Of a stretch of 46,100 nucleotides of DNA, positions 1-6,731 are shown one piece after another. The position numbers and the translations under genes were made by a program. The notes beneath the pieces were generated by a model. The model was not told the DNA's origin. It saw nothing but the letters and a program-made list of their open reading frames with translations, and made no database searches. Numbering within the stretch: the first letter of the stretch is position 1; each line of letters starts with the position of its first letter. Source of the stretch: Thermovibrio guaymasensis (lineage in GTDB: Bacteria; Aquificota; Aquificia; Desulfurobacteriales; Desulfurobacteriaceae); the NCBI RefSeq assembly GCF_003633715.1, contig NZ_RBIE01000006.1, forward strand, positions 1-46,100, read 5' to 3'.

Positions 1-95
1 AGTGATTGGAGGGAATCCAACTTGCATGGTCGCATTTTGCGGTTCAGCGCCAACTGATTCTGGAATAATGTTTTTATCGCCATTTTCAGCGAACG
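1..95. repeat. 95-bp terminal direct repeat, left copy
   Basis: Positions 1-95 are identical to 46006-46100, and the match stops exactly at base 95. The tailspike reading frame continues without a stop from one copy into the sequence beyond the other. The simplest reading is that a circular or circularly permuted genome was linearised here with an assembly overlap. A genuine short terminal redundancy is possible but less likely, because it would cut the tailspike gene. Confidence 0.9.
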
Positions 96-123
96 AGGTT
101 GTAATGAGTGATGGATTGGTCAT
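1..123 (-). CDS. Tailspike N-terminal end (continues at 46005 across the circular junction)
   Basis: This is the first part of the tailspike gene whose body lies at 44128-46100. Reading leftward from the ATG at 121-123 the frame is open through position 1. It encodes MTNPSLITTSFAENGDKN and onward, placing 32 residues before the Met at 25-27 (equivalent to 46030-46032). The joined protein is 666 residues. This N-terminus is the short conserved anchor segment I associate with Acinetobacter phage tailspikes that attach to the baseplate. The gene starts 1 nt after the stop of the preceding fibre gene (125-976), so the two are probably translated together. Confidence 0.85.
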   Translation of the reverse strand, partial: MTNPSLITTSFAENGDKNIIPESVGAEPQNATMQVGFPPIT

Positions 124-124
124 A

Positions 125-976
125 TTAGTATCCTATTGCGAGCCATGAAATACCAACATTCTGTGTTGTTGGTGTGTATTCATATAAATAAGCGGTAAAT
201 CCTGTTCGACTTTTTGTTAAAACCGATGCAAATGCATTTGGATTGGTGCCGCCAGTTGCGTCTGGTGTTAATTGTAGGTTTAAGCATGCATTCGGGAATG
301 CTGTTGCAAATGATACACTAACAGGCGATCCACTTGAGGGAACATCTTGATTTGGGGTTTTCCCCCATTTAGCAACAAATGTCAAATTACCAATAGGTAT
401 TTTCAATTCTCCATTTGTTCCAGTATTAAGCGAAAACTTATCAAAGATGTCTTTCAAAGCTTTGCCTTGAGCAGCACTTAAAGCAGATCCAACATCATTA
501 CTATTTAAGACATTTAAAACCTTCGTAATGCCTGCGGTTGTACTTGTTGCAGTCGGAATGCTTCCTTGCCCGCTATAAACATCCCAAGCTCCACCAAGCC
601 CATTATTCGGGTTTACTGTGTTGTTAGCTACAAGGCTTCTAAATTCTTTTGTTGTGTCATTGGATTGAACAATTGCTCCCAATGCGTAGCCACCAAATTC
701 ATCCACAACATCTTGCGACCATATATAACGGTTGCCATTTTGACCATAGATGACATGCTCAGACAGGGCGTTAAGAACACCATTTACATCTTGACCTTTT
801 GGCGCTTTACCGCCATCTTCGATTTTTGTCATAGTAATTAAGGGCGCGCCTTCATTCCATGTAAAATCTTCTGGATCTTGTCCGACTTGCCGAACCTTTT
901 GAATAAGATTCTTAATTCCGTTAGCAGCAAATGCTATCGGGATAAATATAGGATTAGCCACTATAGAAAACTCCAT
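125..976 (-). CDS. Tail fibre / receptor-binding protein with gp53-like C-terminus
   Basis: A 283-residue structural protein. Residues 1-115 resemble the N-terminal attachment region of the neighbouring tailspike: both have a Phe-Ala-x-Asn-Gly segment, then GG-x-(I/A)-P, then a Tyr-x-x-(D/S)-Q stretch, GGY and a closing NNxxNPN. The middle (about 135-175) carries an Ala-rich segment ending in SAAQGKALKD, typical of fibre connectors. The C-terminal 85 residues resemble the gp53-like fibre C-terminal domain, with a run of hydrophobic beta strands ending in WLAIGY. It follows the DUF2612 baseplate gene with a 23-nt overlap. Likely role: a short side fibre or adhesin carried beside the enzymatic tailspike. 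Confidence 0.75.
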   Translation of the reverse strand: MEFSIVANPIFIPIAFAANGIKNLIQKVRQVGQDPEDFTWNEGAPLITMTKIEDGGKAPKGQDVNGVLNALSEHVIYGQNGNRYIWSQDVVDEFGGYALGAIVQSNDTTKEFRSLVANNTVNPNNGLGGAWDVYSGQGSIPTATSTTAGITKVLNVLNSNDVGSALSAAQGKALKDIFDKFSLNTGTNGELKIPIGNLTFVAKWGKTPNQDVPSSGSPVSVSFATAFPNACLNLQLTPDATGGTNPNAFASVLTKSRTGFTAYLYEYTPTTQNVGISWLAIGY

Positions 977-1580
977 TGTTAAAGTTGCTCAACTCTGAGC
1001 CATTAAAGCCAAATGTCCTATCCACATCAATCTCTTTGTATGATATTCCAACACCTGAAGGCATTGGTAACATTTTAAGAGTGTAGACAATAAGTCGATC
1101 AAATGGAGTTAATGCAAACTCAAAAACATATTCGGCTGACATATGACCTATAATATCGTAATAAGCCTTGCGACCATCAAAAACCATTAGCAAGAACTTG
1201 TTAATATTCCATGCAGTTGCATAGAGGATATTTGAAGCTGCCTTGATGATGATTAGTTTTCTTAGGTCTGCATCGGTTAAGCGATAAGAGGCAAACGCAC
1301 CGCCATCAGAAAAAGGATAGGTATTAAATGGCTGATAATCTGGCTGGAAGCCAAATGTCTTAGCATTGGGATCGGCGGTTTTGGCAAAACGAGATACACC
1401 AACTTTATCTGCCCAAATATCTAAGCCAAAGCCTTCTGCACTAGACAGTCGGTAAACCTTTTCATAAAAATCATCAATAAAATATTGAGGATCGATTACT
1501 TCATTAATGCCATCAATAAGTGCCAATATTGTAGGGCTATGTGCGTACTGCGACATTATCGTATCTTTAATATTCTCCAT
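954..1580 (-). CDS. DUF2612-type baseplate/tail protein
   Basis: A 208-residue protein with the layout of the DUF2612 family: an N-terminal helical segment, a Tyr-rich region with FGLDIWADKVG, then LRKLIIIKAASNILYAT and a C-terminal FGFNGS motif. In myophages of this type the family sits between baseplate J and the tail fibres, matching its place here, and is thought to belong to the outer baseplate where fibres attach (the gpI position of P2). It overlaps baseplate J by one nucleotide through the shared base at 1580. Confidence 0.75.
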   Translation of the reverse strand: MENIKDTIMSQYAHSPTILALIDGINEVIDPQYFIDDFYEKVYRLSSAEGFGLDIWADKVGVSRFAKTADPNAKTFGFQPDYQPFNTYPFSDGGAFASYRLTDADLRKLIIIKAASNILYATAWNINKFLLMVFDGRKAYYDIIGHMSAEYVFEFALTPFDRLIVYTLKMLPMPSGVGISYKEIDVDRTFGFNGSELSNFNNGVFYSG

Positions 1581-2764
1581 TAGCTTTCCTCAATAGAAAT
1601 CCTGAAAGAATTTAAAGACGGAAATTGATCAATGCCAATAGGAATTTCATTAACCCATGTGGCATTATCTGTGCTTGCTACAATTCCCTTTAATCCGATT
1701 TTTGGCATACCGCAAATATAATCGGCTGGGATAAAATCCTTGCCAATGCGAACCTTATTTTCACCAGAAGCGGCGCTAGTCAGAATATGATTAATGACTT
1801 CTTGCTCAATAGTGTAAGAAATCGCATCTTTATCTTTAACAATAACTTTTACCCAAATATCAAGAAAATCAGGACGTAAAATCTTAATTGGATATTGTGG
1901 CGGGTTAGATGGATAATCCTCAGCAATTACTGTCACGTCTGTATTGCCATTCCAAGAGCAGCCAGTACCAGCTTTAATAAAAGCGGCTTTTGCTACATCA
2001 TAATCATTGCCACCAACAACAGAAACACAAATAGAATTGCGGATTAACGGATAATTTGTTGAGCCTACTGTTACAGTAGCATCAGTTGGATTTGAAATTA
2101 CATAAGCATCTACAACATCACGAACTGCCAGAACTGCGCCAAGTGTAGCTGAATCAGTCATTTTAGAATTGATTGCTACAGACTCTTTTCGGCGCACCTC
2201 AAAATCAACACGACTCTCTTCGTCATACCCCATTACCGCACTATCTTCATTGTAAACACGGTCAAGACCATTAATGGATGTTGGGATAACAACAATAGAG
2301 TTTGGTAGTGCTTCAATAGCTCCAGCCTCATCACAAGTTACTGTAATCGTCACTTTGCCATTTGAACCAATATTATAAGTCCCATTAGTTCGCCAAGTTC
2401 GACCAGACAAATCCTGAACAGCAAAACCTTCTGGAATAGGAGCGCCAGACAAGCCCTCAAACACAACAGGGCATTGAGAACGGGTAGCAAGCTTTCTTGT
2501 TAAAAAATAAAGCTCACCAATAGCATCTTGAAAAATACCTTGCGCGTAACGTGGGTCATATTGATTGGCCAAATAAACAAGCTTGTCGTAACAATCTTTA
2601 ATTACAGCAGTCCATGAAGTGTTTAATTGGTACTGAGGCGAACCTTGAACACGAGAAACATTACCCCCAAAGGAGTCATCAATCATTTCCCATGTGCCAT
2701 TGTTGATTTGTTCGGTATCTGGAACCGAGTAACCAACATCAGTTATTTCTATCTTTGGGATCAT
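1580..2764 (-). CDS. Baseplate J-like wedge protein
   Basis: A 394-residue Baseplate_J family protein (gpJ of P2, gp47 of Mu). Visible features are the N-terminal DDSFGG start of the fold, the central PNSIVVIP / INGLDRVYN region and the DEESRVDFEVRRKES segment, which corresponds to the family's E-(T/S)-(D/E)-xx-(F/L)-R-x-R motif. It forms the arms of the baseplate wedge that hold the fibres. Its ATG at 2764 overlaps the stop of the gp25-like gene (ATGA), so the wedge proteins are coupled. Confidence 0.88.
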   Translation of the reverse strand: MIPKIEITDVGYSVPDTEQINNGTWEMIDDSFGGNVSRVQGSPQYQLNTSWTAVIKDCYDKLVYLANQYDPRYAQGIFQDAIGELYFLTRKLATRSQCPVVFEGLSGAPIPEGFAVQDLSGRTWRTNGTYNIGSNGKVTITVTCDEAGAIEALPNSIVVIPTSINGLDRVYNEDSAVMGYDEESRVDFEVRRKESVAINSKMTDSATLGAVLAVRDVVDAYVISNPTDATVTVGSTNYPLIRNSICVSVVGGNDYDVAKAAFIKAGTGCSWNGNTDVTVIAEDYPSNPPQYPIKILRPDFLDIWVKVIVKDKDAISYTIEQEVINHILTSAASGENKVRIGKDFIPADYICGMPKIGLKGIVASTDNATWVNEIPIGIDQFPSLNSFRISIEES

Positions 2765-3114
2765 AAGCCCACTACTCCGCTAAGATTTTTATCATTCGTA
2801 AACTCAATAGATCCAGACGCTACACGATCTTTATCCAAAGCCAATTTTACATTAACTGATACTACACCAGAAACAAGCAGGGATCTTTCTTGTAAATGGC
2901 GTTGATATAAAGATATTGGATAGCCAAATTTGCCCATGATTGACTCTAAATAAGGGATGCCATCATTCTTATTGTAATAGTCATCTCCAAGAAAAACACG
3001 ACATGAACACGCAATGTCTTGTGCTTGTTGATACTCTTCGGTAGCTACGGCAATATTTCCTTGTGTGTCTAAAGCTAAATCCCAAGTTTTCGGATTTAAG
3101 AACATTGTTTTCAT
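2761..3114 (-). CDS. gp25/gpW-like baseplate wedge protein
   Basis: A 117-residue protein of the size and position of the small lysozyme-like wedge subunit (gpW of P2, gp25 of T4). The segment KTWDLALDTQGNIAVATEEY followed by AQDIACSCRVFLGDDYYN matches the pattern in which the wedge subunit places an early W-D and a later FLGE/FLGD motif. In contractile systems this subunit contacts the sheath and starts its polymerisation. It lies directly before baseplate J and is coupled to the 48-residue membrane protein upstream by an ATGA overlap. Confidence 0.7.
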   Translation of the reverse strand: MKTMFLNPKTWDLALDTQGNIAVATEEYQQAQDIACSCRVFLGDDYYNKNDGIPYLESIMGKFGYPISLYQRHLQERSLLVSGVVSVNVKLALDKDRVASGSIEFTNDKNLSGVVGL

Positions 3115-3257
3115 AAAATATTCACCCCCATGATATTTAGTACGATCAACAAGGTGAAAAATGCCGCCACTGCATAAGCAATACTTCTTGCTGAATGCAA
3201 AACAATAAATGCTGCCACAAAACCAATAAAGAACCAGAATAACTCATGTAATTGCAT
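3111..3257 (-). CDS. Small two-helix membrane protein in the baseplate operon
   Basis: A 48-residue open frame starting MQLHELFWFF and ending VNIL. It has two hydrophobic stretches (about residues 5-21 and 27-46) separated by HSARS, which predicts a two-span inner-membrane hairpin. The ATG lies 2 nt after the spike stop and its TGA overlaps the ATG of the gp25-like gene, so it fits the operon exactly. No function is recognised. Holin-like, injection-related and superinfection roles are all possible, and nothing distinguishes them. Confidence 0.6.
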   Translation of the reverse strand: MQLHELFWFFIGFVAAFIVLHSARSIAYAVAAFFTLLIVLNIMGVNIL

Positions 3258-3259
3258 AA

Positions 3260-3904
3260 TTAAGCCTTTGGACCATCTGTATCGCTAGAGCCTCTTTGAA
3301 CTCCACCATGTTTATGAGTAAACAAACTAATACCTTTAGTGATTATATCAGTTAAAGATTCAATTATGCCTGATACTGTTAATTTTCCTGTTATGCTAAC
3401 TTCAGGAGCATCAAGAACAATTTTTGAATTTGCCTTGATATGGATTTCATCACCCTTAAACCAGATATATTGTTCAGCTTCTTCTTTGCTCCATGTCATT
3501 GTTAAGAATGCGTCCGACTGGTCGCAAATGCGATTTACGTTTGGGCCGACTCTTGAGCGAGTTCGCTTTAACAATGATGTGTCACGAGTCGCAAATACGC
3601 AAAATCCTATGTCGCCTTTTTGTGGGTCACATATAACTGCATTCTTTCCACCTTGTATTCGGTAATACGGCACATTATGGATTTCTCCTAGCTCTAGATT
3701 GTTGTTATCCGCACCAATACGATAAAGCATAGGTTTAACAGAAACAAAACCGACTGGACCATTGTCATTTGAATAAACTTCTGTTATCTCTACAACTTCA
3801 CCAGTGTTTAGTTCACTAGATAGAATTGAGAGAATATTTGCTTTAAATTCTTTAGCCCCACCAAGATTATTGATGTTAAAGCCACTAGCGTTGGACTGCT
3901 GCAT
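3260..3904 (-). CDS. Baseplate central spike (Gp138-like)
   Basis: A 214-residue spike protein from the Met at 3904, which has GGAGG about 10 nt upstream; the in-frame Met at 3928 lacks such a site. The N-terminal half has the OB-fold-like Gp138_N pattern (GEVVEITEVYSN, then ICDPQKGDIGFCVFA). After about residue 140 there is a repetitive beta region (HIKANSKIVLDAPEVSITG). The tip carries THKHGGV; such His-x-His apex motifs bind iron in P2 gpV and related spikes. It overlaps the hub gene upstream by 20 nt, and probably trimerises to pierce the outer membrane. Confidence 0.8.
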   Translation of the reverse strand: MQQSNASGFNINNLGGAKEFKANILSILSSELNTGEVVEITEVYSNDNGPVGFVSVKPMLYRIGADNNNLELGEIHNVPYYRIQGGKNAVICDPQKGDIGFCVFATRDTSLLKRTRSRVGPNVNRICDQSDAFLTMTWSKEEAEQYIWFKGDEIHIKANSKIVLDAPEVSITGKLTVSGIIESLTDIITKGISLFTHKHGGVQRGSSDTDGPKA

Positions 3905-4775
3905 CTTTTGAGTTCCTCCAAGTTGCATTCACATTCATTTGCCACTTGCCTTGCGGGATATTTGCCTCAAGTGTAGCAACAAGACCATATACACGCCAAT
4001 CTTGATTGACAACATCACCTATAATGCTCTCTCTGATTTGCACAATACCACCAAATCTAACAAGCGGATCATACGCACAACTAAATGTTATCCCTCTTTG
4101 ATCTGGTGCAGGGTAGCCAATTAATCCCGTCTTAGGTGTAATTACTGGGATTTTAACTTCCCTATCTCCACCTTTTTTGCAAATAACAATCAATCTTTGT
4201 TCGATGTACAAATCAAAGTCGCACATTTGAGCTAACTTCTCAATTTTTTCTATATTTGAGCCGTTCAGTGTGGTGTCTGTTAAGATATGAGTAACCCCGT
4301 AATTTTCAAATTCATACTGCATATCTTTTGCTAAGAATTTAACAATATCAGCCGCATCAACTTCTTCACCTTTTGGAATGGTAAATGGATCAGTGGGACG
4401 CATTTTTTCAACTACAGCCATTTGACTAGTAATAACTAATGGTGGGTTTGGTGCGCCATCCATATTGATTGTTGCAAAGGTAATATTCCCTTCATAAGCA
4501 ACTTTTAATGGCTGTCCTTGCTCCCCAACTTCAATCTTGACCATGTTTAAAATAGCTTGCATGGTATTCCATTGAATACGCATAAGCTTATTCATTGTAG
4601 AAAGGGGGAGGCCGTAAGCAGTGATTTGAGCAGTCGGTGAAATCGCCCCATTACCATATGTGATATTTGTGGATATGGCTAATCCAGTAGACGACAATCG
4701 GTTGTCACCTTCGGCTGTAAAAGTTTGAACGCCATCTTGCAATGTTAGCGTTATTTTAATGACCTTTTTCTTCAC
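3885..4775 (-). CDS. Baseplate hub protein (gp44/gpD-like)
   Basis: A 296-residue protein with the composition and order of baseplate hub proteins: N-terminal beta domain (KITLTLQDG), a central helix region with a NIEKIEKLAQMCDFDLYIEQ segment typical of hubs, and a C-terminal beta domain. The start is GTG at 4775. Its ribosome-binding GGAGG lies inside the terminator hairpin of the methyltransferase gene just upstream, so that hairpin may also affect hub translation. The adjacent spike gene supports the assignment. Confidence 0.65.
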   Translation of the reverse strand: MKKKVIKITLTLQDGVQTFTAEGDNRLSSTGLAISTNITYGNGAISPTAQITAYGLPLSTMNKLMRIQWNTMQAILNMVKIEVGEQGQPLKVAYEGNITFATINMDGAPNPPLVITSQMAVVEKMRPTDPFTIPKGEEVDAADIVKFLAKDMQYEFENYGVTHILTDTTLNGSNIEKIEKLAQMCDFDLYIEQRLIVICKKGGDREVKIPVITPKTGLIGYPAPDQRGITFSCAYDPLVRFGGIVQIRESIIGDVVNQDWRVYGLVATLEANIPQGKWQMNVNATWRNSKDAAVQR

Positions 4776-4776
4776 A

Positions 4777-4801
4777 ATAAAAAGCCTCCGTATTGGAGAC
4801 T
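4777..4801 (-). terminator. Intrinsic terminator after the cytosine methyltransferase
   Basis: On the minus strand AGTCTCC, loop AATAC, GGAGGCT form a 7-bp stem followed by TTTTATT. It lies 10 nt past the methyltransferase stop. The GGAGG of the stem is also the Shine-Dalgarno sequence of the hub gene. Confidence 0.75.
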
Positions 4802-4810
4802 AGTTTAACA

Positions 4811-5716
4811 CTAAATATGTTTTAAGATGTGAGATATAACATCAATAGTCCAACCATTCCCAATAGACTTATAGCGCTGAGTTTTAGATAAACATTCAGT
4901 CCAATTGTCGGGAAGTGTTTGCAATCTTTCACACTCTAATGGTGTTAGCTTTCTGTATCCTTTATTACTTATGAGAATTTTTGGCTCATGATTCCCGCCA
5001 CTACAAGACTGCAATGTTGGGGATTTTCCATTAATGCTGTAAACCCTTTTTCTTTGCTCATGTCCGTTAATGTCTGTCGCATTGCCAACATGTTTTAATC
5101 CTACACTAGAGGAGGATGAATTTATTCTAATGTTGCAAGGTCTTTCAACTGGATTAGTAATATGTTCAACAACATCTATTAGCATAATAGACCTATTTTC
5201 TGGTTGATTAACTTTGAAGTTGGTCCAATAATACCTTTCTCTATTTTGAGCTGAAACCAATGCTGAATTAATTAATATTTTTTCAACATAACCTAGAGCT
5301 TGTTCTGTGTGATGCGTGATGTATTGTTCAAAATCTTTCTTCATCTTGACATTTTCCATCAAGAATTTCGCATTTGGATTGTGTTTTAAAACGTGAGCAA
5401 TAATATCAAGTGTTGTCCAAAACAACATTCCACGCTCATCTTTATCACCTAGTTGTTTACCTGCGACACTCCAAGCCTGACAAGGGAAACCAGCTCCAAC
5501 TAGATCAATGCTAGACCAGTCAATGTCCCAATCCTTCCATTTTGTTACATCACCCAAAGCAATGTCATTTGGATAATGCTGTTCAGTTACTTTATTTGCG
5601 TATTTATCAATTTCAGAATAATAGCAAGTATCAACCTTAATTCCTGCTCTATCGCATGCCAAATGCAAGCCACTAATACCATTAAATAAACTTAAAATAT
5701 TCACATTAATCTCCAT
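4811..5716 (-). CDS. C5-cytosine DNA methyltransferase
   Basis: A 301-residue S-adenosylmethionine-dependent cytosine-5 methyltransferase. In order it has motif I (LSLFNGISGLHLA, 9-20), motif IV with the catalytic Cys (GFPCQAWS, 76-83), motif VI ENV (121-123), motif VIII QNRERYY (157-163), a short target-recognition region (about 180-255), motif IX (LTPLECERLQTLPDNW) and motif X (GNGWTIDVI). All key residues are present. The target site cannot be read from sequence. It interrupts the baseplate operon with its own promoter and terminator and has no visible partner nuclease, so protection of phage DNA from host restriction is the likely role. Confidence 0.93.
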   Translation of the reverse strand: MEINVNILSLFNGISGLHLACDRAGIKVDTCYYSEIDKYANKVTEQHYPNDIALGDVTKWKDWDIDWSSIDLVGAGFPCQAWSVAGKQLGDKDERGMLFWTTLDIIAHVLKHNPNAKFLMENVKMKKDFEQYITHHTEQALGYVEKILINSALVSAQNRERYYWTNFKVNQPENRSIMLIDVVEHITNPVERPCNIRINSSSSSVGLKHVGNATDINGHEQRKRVYSINGKSPTLQSCSGGNHEPKILISNKGYRKLTPLECERLQTLPDNWTECLSKTQRYKSIGNGWTIDVISHILKHI

Positions 5717-5720
5717 TGTT

Positions 5721-5810
5721 TTATTTATTATATATATTTACTATTGAGAATGCAATAACCAATTTAAATGATTTTGGTGTGCCACGTGAATAGGCTATCT
5801 TCACTTTCAC
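5721..5810 (-). pseudogene. Possible remnant ORF overlapping the methyltransferase promoter
   Basis: A GTG-started 29-codon frame encoding KVKIAYSRGTPKSFKLVIAF and then quickly stopping inside the methyltransferase promoter. The first 20 residues look more protein-like than the AT-rich tail. It may be the stump of a gene cut by insertion of the methyltransferase cassette, or chance. Confidence 0.25.
5727..5755 (-). promoter_or_regulatory. Promoter of the cytosine methyltransferase with embedded early motif
   Basis: On the minus strand TTGCAT (5750-5755), a 17-bp spacer and TATAAT (5727-5732) form a strong sigma70-type promoter just upstream of the methyltransferase. The spacer contains the recurrent motif, read as CTCAATAGTAAAT on the gene strand, which suggests an operator between the two boxes. 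Confidence 0.75.
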
Positions 5811-5834
5811 CCCGTCAGGCTAGGCACTATAAAA

Positions 5835-6110
5835 TCATACTTCGTCTGTCCATATAAGTAAATAACGAGTGCCTAAGCCTGTGTATTCAGGATCACTATT
5901 TCCATCTATGTCGACAAAGATAAAACCATGCCCTAAGTAGGTTTGGTTTAGGCATATGCGATTTAATAATACATCGCCATCATTGTTATTAGATAAACTG
6001 ATATATAAATTATTTAATCGAGTTTCTAGCGTGATTGCCCAAGTAACGCCATTTAGTGATGTGGTGAAAAATTGGTTCGGGACTTGTGCTAAAGGAACTT
6101 GATAAATCAT
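5835..6110 (-). CDS. Baseplate plug-like protein
   Basis: A 91-residue protein resembling the small baseplate plug family (gp18 of cyanophage Pam3): an N-terminal QVPLAQVPNQFFTTSLNG, then WAITLETR, a LLNRICLNQTYLG segment and a C-terminal YTGLGTRYLLIW. In that model it closes the lumen between tube initiator and spike. It overlaps the upstream baseplate gene by 4 nt (ATGA) and is the last gene before the methyltransferase cassette. Confidence 0.6.
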   Translation of the reverse strand: MIYQVPLAQVPNQFFTTSLNGVTWAITLETRLNNLYISLSNNNDGDVLLNRICLNQTYLGHGFIFVDIDGNSDPEYTGLGTRYLLIWTDEV

Positions 6111-6724
6111 AATCCGAAAATTCCTCTTACTGCATTACCAATTGCATTATTGCCACCAAGAACACTAACAGATTGTTTAGCTCCACCATCTACTGTTTTG
6201 GAGTCGCTAGGCGCTTTTACTTCTTCAATAGAATATTCCACTTTAGCTTCTAGCACTTCTTCAAGGTCAATGTTTGCTGTAATCATTGTTGCCCCATCTT
6301 GAGCAGAGCGGGCATGATTGATACCAACAATCTGATAATTTAGATAAACGTATTCAGGGGTAATAATATGAAAGCTTACAGTTGATTTTAGTAGAGCTTC
6401 AATCTGAGCTAATAAACCACCTCTTTCTTGTGGGCCGCCACTACCCTTCGCCATTGAAACAGTAGCCATAGAAGGAGCATTAACTTTGTTGTATGAAGCA
6501 AATGAACCTTGCTCTACTGGATATTTTGAAATGCTAGATCCAGCATCGTAATTCATGCTTACGACAGTATCAGCTAAAACAATAGGTATGCCAAATTGAT
6601 TGACAATCCCCCATGTTTTGCCGAATACACCATTGATTAAAGCAGCGCCACCTAATGAAAGACCGACATTTGTCAAAGCTTCCACTGGTATAAAGTCGGG
6701 TACAGAAGGCATTCCAGCTAACAT
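6107..6724 (-). CDS. Baseplate/tail tube initiator-like protein
   Basis: A 205-residue protein between tape measure and plug. It is rich in small residues, with a central beta-rich stretch (VSFHIITPEYVYLNYQIVGINHARS) of the kind seen in phage baseplate proteins that cap the tube, and a Gly/Asn-rich C-terminus. By position it is probably the inner baseplate ring. No catalytic motif is seen. The exact family is not certain. Confidence 0.5.
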   Translation of the reverse strand: MLAGMPSVPDFIPVEALTNVGLSLGGAALINGVFGKTWGIVNQFGIPIVLADTVVSMNYDAGSSISKYPVEQGSFASYNKVNAPSMATVSMAKGSGGPQERGGLLAQIEALLKSTVSFHIITPEYVYLNYQIVGINHARSAQDGATMITANIDLEEVLEAKVEYSIEEVKAPSDSKTVDGGAKQSVSVLGGNNAIGNAVRGIFGL

Positions 6725-6731
6725 ATATCAC

